Positions 55,860 to 64,000 of a stretch of 64,000 bases of DNA are shown here, in pieces. Position 1 is the first letter of the stretch. Each line of letters begins with the position of its first letter. The notes beneath the pieces are model-generated. The model did not search any database, had not been told where the DNA came from, and saw only the letters and a program-made list of their open reading frames with translations. Made by a program: the position numbers and the translations under genes. Source of the stretch: an uncultured Erythrobacter sp. (GTDB taxonomy: Bacteria; Pseudomonadota; Alphaproteobacteria; Sphingomonadales; Sphingomonadaceae); the NCBI GenBank assembly GCA_947501005.1, contig CANMTU010000001.1, positions 1,822,501 through 1,886,500 on the forward strand, given 5' to 3'.

Positions 55860-57139
55860 GATCTGGTTTCGCGCGCGGTCTTGCGCAGAATGTCGGAAGG
55901 AGTGTCGCTCATCGGGTTCGCCTGCCCGAAAGAAAGAAATTCGCCAAGCCCCTTGGTCCGGCTTTTGAGGAACGGATTGCGCCGGGTGATCGCCACCAGC
56001 AGCCCCACCAGCATGCACACCGCGATGGTGGACGAACCGCCATAGCTCACCAGCGGCAAGGTCATGCCCTTGGAAGGAAACAGCTGGAGATTGACGAGGA
56101 TGTTGATGAACGCCTGCCCGCCGAGCAGCGTGATGAGGCCGGTGCCGGCAAGCAGGGCGAAGAAATCCTCCTCGTCCACCAGCCGGGTCAGCACGCGGGC
56201 GACGATGGCGAGATAGACCAGCACGATCACCCCGCAGGCGATCAGGCCGAACTCCTCGCCGATGACCGAGAAGATGTAGTCGGTCTGCGCCTCGGGCAGG
56301 CTCATCTTGCGGATGCCGAGGCCGTAGCCCGCGCCGAGCCAGCCCCCGGCAGTCAGCGTCCGCGCCGCGAGATCGACCTGGTCGTAGGCCGTCCCCCCGC
56401 CGAAAAACGCGTCGATCCGGTGGCGGGCATTGTCGTAGAGGAAATAGGTGACGGTCAGCAGCGCGACGCCCGCCCCGATCACCATGCCCAGCCGCCGCAC
56501 CGGCGTGCCTGACAGCAGGACCAGCACGAACCATACGGCGCCGAACAGGATCGTGCCGCCCAGATCGGGCTGCATCATGAGCAGCAGCGCGACCAGAGCT
56601 GCAAGCCCCGTCGCGATGCCAACCACCGGCAGGTTGGGATCGCGCATCCGCCAGCTGATCACCCAAGCCATCGCGACCGCGAGAACGGGTTTGAGGAATT
56701 CGGACGGCTGGAACTGCATCCCGATGCTGATCCAGCGCCGCGCCCCGTTGATCTCGACCCCGATGAAGGGAACGAGGATCAGGCATACCAGCATCACGCC
56801 CGACATCAGCAGCGCGAAACGGCGGGCATTGCCGCGCGACAGCATGGAAATGCCGAACAGCGTGGCGAGGCCCAGCGCCTGCCAGGCGAGATGCCGCCAG
56901 AAGAAATACAGCGGGTCGAGCGTGGTGGTCGAGGTCGAAAGCCGGTCGGCGCCAGCCGGGCTGGCCGCGGCGACGGCGATCGTGCCGAGCGTCATCAGCA
57001 ACAGGACGAGGCCGATCAGCACGCGGTCGATCTCGCGCCACCAGATCTTGATTTCGCTCCACCGCGACAGCGGCGCGCGCGGGACATGCGCCGGTTTGCG
57101 GCGGGTGGCACCGGGGACGAAGGGCTGCATGGTGTTCAT
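55856..57139 (-). CDS. ftsW: septal peptidoglycan glycosyltransferase FtsW
   Basis: A 427-residue SEDS-family membrane protein with ten predicted helices after a basic N-terminal tail. Family blocks include GARRWISIGMQFQPSEFLKPVLAVAMAW, QPDLGGTILFGAVWF with the catalytic Asp region, ARTLTAGGWLGAGYGLGIRKMSLPEAQTDYIFSVIGEEFG and SKGMTLPLVSYGGSS. It polymerises lipid II with FtsI at the septum. Overlaps murD (ATGA) and murG (GTGA). Confidence 0.95.
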   Translation of the reverse strand: MNTMQPFVPGATRRKPAHVPRAPLSRWSEIKIWWREIDRVLIGLVLLLMTLGTIAVAAASPAGADRLSTSTTTLDPLYFFWRHLAWQALGLATLFGISMLSRGNARRFALLMSGVMLVCLILVPFIGVEINGARRWISIGMQFQPSEFLKPVLAVAMAWVISWRMRDPNLPVVGIATGLAALVALLLMMQPDLGGTILFGAVWFVLVLLSGTPVRRLGMVIGAGVALLTVTYFLYDNARHRIDAFFGGGTAYDQVDLAARTLTAGGWLGAGYGLGIRKMSLPEAQTDYIFSVIGEEFGLIACGVIVLVYLAIVARVLTRLVDEEDFFALLAGTGLITLLGGQAFINILVNLQLFPSKGMTLPLVSYGGSSTIAVCMLVGLLVAITRRNPFLKSRTKGLGEFLSFGQANPMSDTPSDILRKTARETRS

Positions 57140-58425
57140 GCGAGCGCCTTTACCAAATCGCGGAAATGGTCGCCACGCGCTTCAAAATCCCGATACTGGT
57201 CGAAACTGGCGCAGGCGGGCGAGAGGAGGACGGTGTCGCCACTCGTCGCATTGGCGGCGGCGGAAGCGATGGCGCGATCGAGCGTTTCGCATTGCTCGAC
57301 CGGCACGTGGGGTTCGAGCAGCGCGGCGAAGTCCGGCCCGGCCTTGCCGATGGTATAGGCGGCTTTCACATGGCCCAATTCGGCCTCGCACTCGCCCAGC
57401 CCCGGCTCCTTGGCGAGCCCGCCGAGGATCCAGTGGATGCTGTCGAACGCCGCCAGCGCGGGCGCAGAGGCGGCCGTGTTGGTGCCCTTGCTGTCGTTGA
57501 CATAGGTGACGCCGGAGAGCTCCGCGACCCGCTCCATCCGGTGGGGGAGGCCGGGGAAGGTGCGCAGACCTTGGCTTACTGCCTTTTCTGACAGTCCTAA
57601 TTGGTATGCCACTTCAATGGCTGCAAAAGCATTTTGGCCATTGTGAGGTCCTTGTAGCGTGGGCCAATTGCGCTGTGAGCCAAGCGGATGAGCATCACGT
57701 TCCTGGTCGTCATCGTCCCAAGGCCCCCAAATATCCGTCGGATCATCCGGATGACAATGGATATTCTCGGTCACGGCTGCGTGCTCGCCCGATTGCATTT
57801 CGAAAAGCCTTAGTTTCGATGCACAATAAGCCTCGATATTCCCATCATACCGATCCAGATGATCGGGCGTAATGTTCAGCAGCACCGCCACGTCGCAGTC
57901 GAGCGAAAAGGTCAGGTCGATCTGATAGCTCGAAAGCTCCAGCACATAGACCCCGCCTTCCGGAAGCGGCTCCTGCTCGAGGATCGGCAGGCCGATATTG
58001 CCGCCCATCGTGGTCGGCACGCCTGCGGTCTTGAGGATGTGGTGGACCAGCGCGGTGGTGGTCGACTTGCCGTTGGTGCCGGTAATGCCGACCACCTTGT
58101 GCGGCGGCAAATCCGCCCGCGCCTGCGCGAACAGTTCGATGTCGCCGATGACCGGCACGCCGAACTTCCCGGCATGCGGCTTGATCGGATGGGTGTTGAG
58201 CGGGACGCCCGGGCTTACGACGACGCCATCGAAACCGGTCAGGTCCGCCTCAACCGGATCGGCCAGTTCGACCTGCCCCGCAAACTCGGCGCGCGCATCC
58301 TCGCGTTCGTCCCACGCCGTCACTTCCGCCCCGCTTGCCAGCAGCGCGCGCACCGTCGCCCTGCCCGACCGCGCGAGGCCGAGGACGGCATAGCGTTTGC
58401 CGGCAAAGGCGGGCGAGGTGATCAC
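57136..58425 (-). CDS. murD: UDP-N-acetylmuramoylalanine--D-glutamate ligase, with atypical central patch
   Basis: A 429-residue Mur ligase that adds D-Glu. The ends are typical: [19 protein letters not shown]-loop [38 protein letters not shown], the carbamylated-Lys region [33 protein letters not shown] and [18 protein letters not shown]. Between EMQ and the HN of QGPHNGQN there are only about 48 residues, Asp/His-rich, where homologues as I recall them have about 70. The DNA there (57601-57840) is about 52 percent G+C by hand count. The start is GTG, overlapping mraY (GTGA). Function is probably retained. Confidence 0.92.
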   Translation of the reverse strand: MITSPAFAGKRYAVLGLARSGRATVRALLASGAEVTAWDEREDARAEFAGQVELADPVEADLTGFDGVVVSPGVPLNTHPIKPHAGKFGVPVIGDIELFAQARADLPPHKVVGITGTNGKSTTTALVHHILKTAGVPTTMGGNIGLPILEQEPLPEGGVYVLELSSYQIDLTFSLDCDVAVLLNITPDHLDRYDGNIEAYCASKLRLFEMQSGEHAAVTENIHCHPDDPTDIWGPWDDDDQERDAHPLGSQRNWPTLQGPHNGQNAFAAIEVAYQLGLSEKAVSQGLRTFPGLPHRMERVAELSGVTYVNDSKGTNTAASAPALAAFDSIHWILGGLAKEPGLGECEAELGHVKAAYTIGKAGPDFAALLEPHVPVEQCETLDRAIASAAANATSGDTVLLSPACASFDQYRDFEARGDHFRDLVKALA

Positions 58426-59492
58426 CGCAGCTTCAACGTCGCGAGGCCGAGCAACGCCAGCACGATGGCGACGATCCAGAACCGGATTACCACCTTGCTC
58501 TCGCTCCAGCCCAATTGCTCGAAATGGTGGTGGATCGGGGCCATGCGGAACACGCGCTTGCCGGTCCGCTTGAACCAGAACACCTGGATGATGACGCTCA
58601 ACGCCTCGAACACGAACAACCCGCCCACGATCGCCAGCACCACCTCATGATGGGTCGCCACCGCGATTGCGCCAAGCGCTCCGCCGAGGGCGAGCGAGCC
58701 GGTATCGCCCATGAACACGGCGGCGGGCGGGGCGTTGAACCACAGGAAGGCCAGCCCCGCCCCCATGATCGCGGCGCAGAAGATCGCCAGCTCGCCCGCG
58801 CCCGGCACGTGCGGAATGCCAAGATAGGCAGAATAGTCGACGCGGCCCACCAGATAGGCGATCACCGCGAAGGTGCCGGCGGCGATGATGACCGGCATGG
58901 TCGCCAGCCCGTCCAGCCCGTCGGTCAGATTGACGGCATTGCCCGCGCCCACGATCACCACGGCGGCAAAGACATAGTAGAACCAGCCCAGCTCGACGCC
59001 GAAATTGTTGACGAAGGGGACATAGACGAAGGTGTTGATCTGGCTGACGATGATGTAGCTGGCGATACCGGCGACGACGAATTCCATCAGCAGCCGGACC
59101 CTGCCCGGTACGCCGTGGTGGCTCGACTTGCTGACCTTGTCGTAATCGTCGAGGAAGCCGATGACGCCGAACCCGCCCGTTACCGCGAGGCAGGCCCAGA
59201 TGAACGGGTTGGTAAGGTCCATCCACAGCATCAGGGAAATGAACAGGCTGACGAGGATCATCAAGCCGCCCATGGTCGGCGTGCCGCGCTTGGCGAGGTG
59301 GGTCTGCGGCCCGTCTTCGCGGATCGGCTGGCCCTTGCCCTGGCGCACCCGGAGCATGTCGATAAAGCGCGGGCCGATCACCAGGCCGATCAGCAGCGCG
59401 GTCAGCACCGTCGCCCCCGCGCGCGCCGTTTGATAGCGCACGAGGTTGAACAGGCCTTCGTAGTTGAAATACTCGGCGAGGAGATAGAGCAT
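58422..59492 (-). CDS. mraY: phospho-N-acetylmuramoyl-pentapeptide-transferase
   Basis: A 356-residue ten-helix enzyme that attaches phospho-MurNAc-pentapeptide to undecaprenyl phosphate, forming lipid I. Diagnostic blocks are [24 protein letters not shown] with the catalytic Asp pair, [16 protein letters not shown], and [15 protein letters not shown]. The C-terminal [22 protein letters not shown] contains the family HHH motif. It starts 15 bases after murF, the only small gap in this stretch. Confidence 0.96.
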   Translation of the reverse strand: MLYLLAEYFNYEGLFNLVRYQTARAGATVLTALLIGLVIGPRFIDMLRVRQGKGQPIREDGPQTHLAKRGTPTMGGLMILVSLFISLMLWMDLTNPFIWACLAVTGGFGVIGFLDDYDKVSKSSHHGVPGRVRLLMEFVVAGIASYIIVSQINTFVYVPFVNNFGVELGWFYYVFAAVVIVGAGNAVNLTDGLDGLATMPVIIAAGTFAVIAYLVGRVDYSAYLGIPHVPGAGELAIFCAAIMGAGLAFLWFNAPPAAVFMGDTGSLALGGALGAIAVATHHEVVLAIVGGLFVFEALSVIIQVFWFKRTGKRVFRMAPIHHHFEQLGWSESKVVIRFWIVAIVLALLGLATLKLR

Positions 59493-59507
59493 CGGCCCCG
59501 TCGGCTC

Positions 59508-60974
59508 CTAATTGGTGCGGGTGAAGTGATCCACGAGGCGGCCAAGCCCGACCGAATTGGACCCCTTCACGAGGATCGCATCGCCCGCCACGATGCCGAA
59601 TTCCTCGAGCGACCCGATCGCCTCGTCAGCACTGGCGCAATGCGCCCACTCGAACGGCTTGCCAAGCGCCTGCCCCGCCTGTTTCCCCAATTCGCGCGCA
59701 AGAACGCGCATTTCCTCGCCCACCAGCAGCGCAAAATCGATATCGGCGGCGAATAACGGTTCCGCCAGCGCAGCGTGGAAATTGGGGCCGAAATCGCCCA
59801 GCTCCTTCATCGCGCCCAGCACCGCGATGCGGCGGCCCGACGGCGTCTGCCCCAGCTGGGCGAGCGTAGCACGCATGCTGGCGGGATTGGCGTTGTAGCT
59901 TTCATCGATCAGCAGCGCCTTGCCGCCCGGTGCGTCGATCCCGTGGCGCGCGCCCCGGCCTTTCAGACCGCCCATCTCGGCCAGCGCGAGGCCCGCCGCC
60001 GCCATGTCGCCCCCGGCCGCGCGGACCGCCGCCATGACGGCAAGCGAATTGATCACCCAATGCTCGCCCGGCTCCGCCACGGTGTAGCACAGGCGGCCGG
60101 TATCGAATTCGCAGGTGACGAGGCTGCCGCCATTGGCGCTCGGGATCGCGTCGAGCAGGCGGATATCGGCGTGCTGCGCCTTGCCGAAGCTCATGATCTG
60201 CGCGCCCGCATCCTTGGCGGCTGAGGCGAGCCGGTCGTAATGCGGGCTGTCGGCGGGGATAACGGCGATGCCGCCCGGCTCCAGCCCGGCAAAGATTTCC
60301 GCCTTGGCGTCGGCGATCGCCGCTTCGCTGCCGAGGTTCTCGATATGCGCGGGCGCGATGGTGGTGACGACGGCGACATGGGGGCGGACCTGCGCGGTCA
60401 GTTCCGCGATCTCGCCGGCATGGTTCATGCCCAACTCGAAGATCGCAAAGCGGCTGCGCGCGCCCATTCGTGCGAGGCTCAGCGGCACGCCGACATGGTT
60501 GTTGTAGCTGCGGGTCGAACGGTGCGCCGCGCCCCGGCTGCCCCGTTCGAGGCTGGCGAAGATCGCTTCCTTGACCCCGGTCTTGCCGACCGACCCGGTG
60601 ACGCCGATGATCTTCGCCTTGGTGCGCGCGCGGGCGGCACGGGCCAGCGCCTTCAGCGCCGCGGTCGTATCGTCCACCATGATATGCGGATAATCGACCG
60701 GCCGATCGACCAGCGCGGCGGTGGCCCCGTTCGCGAACGCCGTGTCGAGGAATCGATGGCCGTCCATCGCCTCGCCCTTCAGCGCAACGAACAGATCGCC
60801 GTTGACGACATCGCGGCTGTCCATCTCGACGCCGGAGACGAGGAAATCGCTGCTGGCCGTGCCGCCGACTGCTTCGGCGATTGCGCGCGCGTCCCACAGG
60901 GTGAGCGGCAGCCGGTCGCGCGGATCGGCGGGCCATTCCCGATAGGCCGGGTGGCGAAGGATTGCAGCGCTCAT
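59508..60974 (-). CDS. murF: UDP-N-acetylmuramoyl-tripeptide--D-alanyl-D-alanine ligase
   Basis: A 488-residue Mur ligase that adds D-Ala-D-Ala, made by the nearby ddl product, to the muramyl tripeptide. P-loop GVTGSVGKTGVKEA, YNNHVGVPLSLAR, ELGMNHAGEIAEL, and ESYNANPASMRATL are typical of MurF. The ATG at 60974 overlaps the murE stop in ATGA; frame upstream of it is not homologous. Confidence 0.95.
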   Translation of the reverse strand: MSAAILRHPAYREWPADPRDRLPLTLWDARAIAEAVGGTASSDFLVSGVEMDSRDVVNGDLFVALKGEAMDGHRFLDTAFANGATAALVDRPVDYPHIMVDDTTAALKALARAARARTKAKIIGVTGSVGKTGVKEAIFASLERGSRGAAHRSTRSYNNHVGVPLSLARMGARSRFAIFELGMNHAGEIAELTAQVRPHVAVVTTIAPAHIENLGSEAAIADAKAEIFAGLEPGGIAVIPADSPHYDRLASAAKDAGAQIMSFGKAQHADIRLLDAIPSANGGSLVTCEFDTGRLCYTVAEPGEHWVINSLAVMAAVRAAGGDMAAAGLALAEMGGLKGRGARHGIDAPGGKALLIDESYNANPASMRATLAQLGQTPSGRRIAVLGAMKELGDFGPNFHAALAEPLFAADIDFALLVGEEMRVLARELGKQAGQALGKPFEWAHCASADEAIGSLEEFGIVAGDAILVKGSNSVGLGRLVDHFTRTN

Positions 60975-62440
60975 GCCTGTGCTCCAGCGATGGCGGCGGC
61001 GCATTCGCGGGCCACCTGAACGTCGTCGAAGGGCAGCACGCGCATCGCGTCGCCCGCCCCTGTGATCTGGCCGGTTTCGTGGCCCTTGCCCGCGATCAGC
61101 ACGATGTCGTGCTCGCCCGCTTCGCGCAGCGCCGCCGCGATCGCCTCGCGGCGGCCGCCGATCTCCTGCGCGCCTGGCGCGCCTGCCAGCACGGCGCGGC
61201 GAATTTCGGCAGGGTCTTCGCCCCGCGGATTGTCGTCGGTGACGATCACGAGATCGCTTGCCGCGGCAGCCGCTTCGCCCATCGGTGTGCGCTTGCCTGC
61301 ATCGCGGTCACCGCCCGCACCGAACACGGTGATCAGCCGCCCGCGCACATGCGGCCGCAGCGCCTCGATCGCGGCGGAGAGCGCATCGGCGGTATGGGCA
61401 TAATCGACATAGACCGGCGCCCCGCTCGGCGCGATCACCACGCGTTCCAGCCGGCCGCGCACCGGTTGCAGGCGCGAGACGGCGTCCCATACCCGGTCGG
61501 CCGCAATCCCCGTCGCCAGCGCGAGCCCGGCCGCGACCAGCGCGTTCGCGATCTGGTAGGCGCCGATCAGCGGCAGCGAAATCTTGCGGCTCCGCCCCTC
61601 ATGCGCGACCGTCAGCGTCTGGCCGAGCTGCGTCACGTCCCGCCCCTCGAGGCGGATGGCATCGCCCCACGGGCCGACAGTCATCAGGCGGAGGCCGCGC
61701 CGGGTTGCATGCTCGGCCGCGCGAGCATTCCATTCGCTACCGTCGAGCCAGACCACCGCCGTCGCCCCGTCCGCCACCACCGCGTCGAACAGGCGCATCT
61801 TGGCGGCGAAATAGTCTTCCATGTCGGCATGGTAATCGAGGTGGTCGCGGCTGAAATTGGTGAACGCCGCCGCCTCGACCGGGATGCCTTCATTGCGGAA
61901 TTGCGAGAGGCCGTGGCTCGAGGCTTCGTAGGCCACATGGGTCACGCCCTCGCGCGCCAACCCGCTGAGGTTGGAGAGAAACGTCACGATGTCGGGCGTG
62001 GTCAGCCCGGTGGAGACGCTTTCGTCCGGCGTGGTCACGCCCAGCGTCCCGATGCTCGCCGACCGCTCGCCCGCCATGCGCCAGATCTGGCGGGTCATCT
62101 CCACGGTCGAGGTCTTGCCGTTGGTGCCGGTCACCGCCACGATATGCGCGGGCACCGGCGTAAAGAATTGCGCGGCCAGCCGGGCGAAGGCCTGGCGCGG
62201 CTCATCCGCCTTCACGTGCACGGCGCCGCTGACTTTTGCCTCGGGCCGGGCGACCACGGCGACGGCGCCCGCCTCGATCGCGGCGGGGATGAAATCCTCG
62301 CCATTCGCCCGGGTGCCGCGAAAGGCGCCGAACACGGTGCCAGGCGCAACCTTGCGGTTGTCGATCGCGAAGCCGGTCACGTTTGCCGTGCCGTCCTCGC
62401 AACCGATCCCCGCCGCCGCGCAAAGCTTGTCGAGCTTCAT
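60971..62440 (-). CDS. murE: UDP-N-acetylmuramoyl-L-alanyl-D-glutamate--2,6-diaminopimelate ligase
   Basis: A 489-residue Mur ligase. P-loop AVTGTNGKTSTVEMT, EASSHGLSQFR, NFSRDHLDYH and the DDNPRGEDP motif are present; DNPR is the signature for meso-diaminopimelate rather than lysine addition, so the wall should be of the A1-gamma type. Coupled by ATGA to ftsI and murF. Confidence 0.96.
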   Translation of the reverse strand: MKLDKLCAAAGIGCEDGTANVTGFAIDNRKVAPGTVFGAFRGTRANGEDFIPAAIEAGAVAVVARPEAKVSGAVHVKADEPRQAFARLAAQFFTPVPAHIVAVTGTNGKTSTVEMTRQIWRMAGERSASIGTLGVTTPDESVSTGLTTPDIVTFLSNLSGLAREGVTHVAYEASSHGLSQFRNEGIPVEAAAFTNFSRDHLDYHADMEDYFAAKMRLFDAVVADGATAVVWLDGSEWNARAAEHATRRGLRLMTVGPWGDAIRLEGRDVTQLGQTLTVAHEGRSRKISLPLIGAYQIANALVAAGLALATGIAADRVWDAVSRLQPVRGRLERVVIAPSGAPVYVDYAHTADALSAAIEALRPHVRGRLITVFGAGGDRDAGKRTPMGEAAAAASDLVIVTDDNPRGEDPAEIRRAVLAGAPGAQEIGGRREAIAAALREAGEHDIVLIAGKGHETGQITGAGDAMRVLPFDDVQVARECAAAIAGAQA

Positions 62441-64000
62441 TCCTGCGCCTCGGGGATCAGCGGAGCGATCGAGGAGATGTCGATGTCGCGCGTATCGTCG
62501 GGCCGCACGCCGATCAGCGGGCCGATGCGGGGCACCAGCCGGCCAACGATCGGCGCGGCATTCCAGGCGGCGGTGCGCTGGAAGCTGGAAGCGATGGTGC
62601 CGCGCGGTTCGTCGAGCATCGCGATGATGACATAGCGCGGCTGGTCCATCGGGAAGGCAGCGGCGAAGGTGCTGATGAGGGCACTGCGCTGATAGCCGTT
62701 CTGCCCTGGCTTTTCCGCCGAACCCGTCTTGCCGCCCACCCGGTAGCCCGGCGCATCGGCATTGCGGCCGGTGCCGTAGAGCGAGATCGCGCGCATCAAT
62801 TGCCGCATCCGGCTGCTGGTCGAGGCCTTGAACACCCGCCGCCCCTGCGGCACCTCCGAAGGCGAAAGCTTGTGCAGCGTCGCCGGGCGCCAGATGCCGC
62901 CGTTCACCATCGTGGCATAGGCGGTCGCGAGGTGCAGCGGGGTCACCGCGATGCCGTGCCCGAAACCCACCGTCATGTTGCGCAGGCGCGGCCAGTCCTT
63001 GCCCGGCCAGATGGGAAAGCCCTTGGCCGGAAGCTCGATATGCGGGCGCTCGTTCATGCCGAGGTCCATCATCGTGCGGCGCATCCGCTCCGGCCCCAGC
63101 GCGTCCGCGATGCGGGCCGAGACGGTGTTGGACGAATGAATCAGCGTTTCCGGGACGTTGAGCGTGCTGCCAAGATCGTGGCTGTCGCGGATCGTGAAGC
63201 GCCCGACCTTCACCGGCGAGGCATCCCAGCGCTTGCCGAAATCGCGCACCACGCCGGCATCGATCGCGGCGGCGACGGTCAACGGCTTGAAGGTCGAGCC
63301 GAGTTCGAACACCTGGTTCGTCACCCGGTTGAACATCAGCTCCTGCCCGCGCTTGTCGATCCGGTTCGGGTCGAATTCGGGCAGGCTGGCCAGCGCCAGC
63401 ACTTCGCCGGTATCGACATCCAGCACGATGCCCGCGGCGCCCTGCGCATCGTTCAGCATCATGCCCCGCCGCAATTCGTCTTCCAGCGCGCCCTGCACGC
63501 GGACGTCGATCGACAGCTGCTGCGGCGTGCCGCGCTTCGCCGGATCGGTCAGCGCGTCGTTCAGCACCTGCTCCATGCCGACCCGGCCATTGCCGTCGGA
63601 CGCCACATAACCGAGCACGTGTGCCGCCATCGGGCCTTGCGGGTAATGCCGGTCGTTCTCCATCGGCATTTCGAGCGCAAGCTCGCCGATATCCTGCACC
63701 CGGTTGGCTTCCTCGGGCAACAGGCGCCGGCGGATATAGCCCTGCTTGCCGTTGGCGAGATCGGCCGCGACTTTCGCCTCGTCGAGATCGGGGAAGATTT
63801 CCTTCAGCTCGCGCGCAATGACGGCGGGCGAGCGGACCAGCGGGTCACCATCCTCGCCCAGCGCATCGGGATTGAACCACAGCGCATAGGCAGGAAACGC
63901 GCGGGCGAGCGGCATGCCGTTGCGATCCACGATCTCACCGCGCGGGGGCAGCAGCGCCTCTTCCAGCGACGTGGTGTGCGCGCTCTCGCCGCCCATGCCG
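62437..64000 (-). CDS. ftsI: septal transpeptidase FtsI (PBP3), 5' end beyond window
   Basis: The last 521 or so codons of a class B penicillin-binding protein; the N-terminal cytosolic tail and membrane helix lie beyond base 64000. The visible part begins just before PPRGEIVDRNGMPLA, the dimerisation-domain start. The transpeptidase domain has the serine motif ELGSTFKPLT, SSNT as the SxN motif, and KTGSAEK as KTG. It crosslinks septal peptidoglycan with FtsW. The stop overlaps the murE start in ATGA. Confidence 0.94.
   Translation of the reverse strand, partial: GMGGESAHTTSLEEALLPPRGEIVDRNGMPLARAFPAYALWFNPDALGEDGDPLVRSPAVIARELKEIFPDLDEAKVAADLANGKQGYIRRRLLPEEANRVQDIGELALEMPMENDRHYPQGPMAAHVLGYVASDGNGRVGMEQVLNDALTDPAKRGTPQQLSIDVRVQGALEDELRRGMMLNDAQGAAGIVLDVDTGEVLALASLPEFDPNRIDKRGQELMFNRVTNQVFELGSTFKPLTVAAAIDAGVVRDFGKRWDASPVKVGRFTIRDSHDLGSTLNVPETLIHSSNTVSARIADALGPERMRRTMMDLGMNERPHIELPAKGFPIWPGKDWPRLRNMTVGFGHGIAVTPLHLATAYATMVNGGIWRPATLHKLSPSEVPQGRRVFKASTSSRMRQLMRAISLYGTGRNADAPGYRVGGKTGSAEKPGQNGYQRSALISTFAAAFPMDQPRYVIIAMLDEPRGTIASSFQRTAAWNAAPIVGRLVPRIGPLIGVRPDDTRDIDISSIAPLIPEAQE

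Noticed and set aside
55860..57062. N-terminal extension of MurG by 401 residues
   Set aside because: It lies out of frame inside ftsW. The GTG at 55859 overlapping the ftsW stop gives a normal MurG.

Overview
The window is a gene-dense, high-G+C (roughly two thirds by eye) chromosomal segment of an alphaproteobacterium. It is most likely from Sphingomonadales, probably an Erythrobacteraceae-type genome. The evidence is alphaproteobacterial gene order (a Mic60-like gene downstream of hemC-hemD, a complete dcw cluster with ddl-ftsQ-ftsA-ftsZ), a CysN-CysC fusion, an Anbu proteasome-like operon and widespread ATGA/TGATG translational coupling. This placement is from remembered gene content, not a search. 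I see no rRNA, tRNA, CRISPR array, prophage, integrase or insertion sequence.

Layout. 1-5400: the 3' end of typA, an SDR oxidoreductase, a ZIP-like membrane protein, a PutP-type symporter, an SRAP (YedK/HMCES-type) gene that appears to start at AUC, an extensin-like lipoprotein and a LuxR-type regulator. 5525-10319: a minus-strand Anbu operon (circularly permuted ATP-grasp, alpha-E, transglutaminase, Anbu) preceded by an alpha/beta hydrolase. 10378-17236: a DUF3617 lipoprotein, uvrB, a small lipoprotein, dsbD and a UbiH/Coq6-type hydroxylase. 17240-19816: hemC-hemD-mic60-like operon. 19863-24965: tsaD-gpsA-flippase, then an OmpA/BON protein, a 40-residue membrane protein and a membrane-anchored helix-hairpin-helix protein. 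25027-25852: a lone receiver protein and a cysteine-rich copper-storage-like protein. 26195-30159: glutaryl-CoA dehydrogenase, maleylacetoacetate isomerase, fumarylacetoacetase family protein and a glycosyltransferase. 30138-35501: a minus-strand exopolysaccharide operon (O-antigen ligase, Wza-like export protein, Wzc-like tyrosine autokinase, unknown TPR protein). 35596-38895: acyl-CoA dehydrogenase, enoyl-CoA hydratase and, divergently, thiolase. 38913-41857: cysD-cysNC sulfate activation. 42099-45389: proline-rich lipoprotein, Bax-inhibitor-1 family protein, proC and YbjN protein. 45529-64000: minus-strand division and cell-wall cluster ftsI-murE-murF-mraY-murD-ftsW-murG-murC-murB-ddl-ftsQ-ftsA-ftsZ, followed by a TPR/SPOR protein.

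How the genes work together. The right third makes the lipid-linked peptidoglycan precursor and the divisome; nearly every boundary from ftsI to murB overlaps by four bases, so the products are probably co-translated in stoichiometric order. The middle holds central and degradative metabolism plus surface polysaccharide. The most unusual points are the AUC start of the SRAP gene, a low-G+C, shortened patch in the middle of murD, two long inverted repeats of one REP-like family (one splitting cysD from cysN, one splitting murB from ddl), the uncharacterised OmpA/small-membrane-protein/HHH module, and the Anbu operon, whose function is still unknown.
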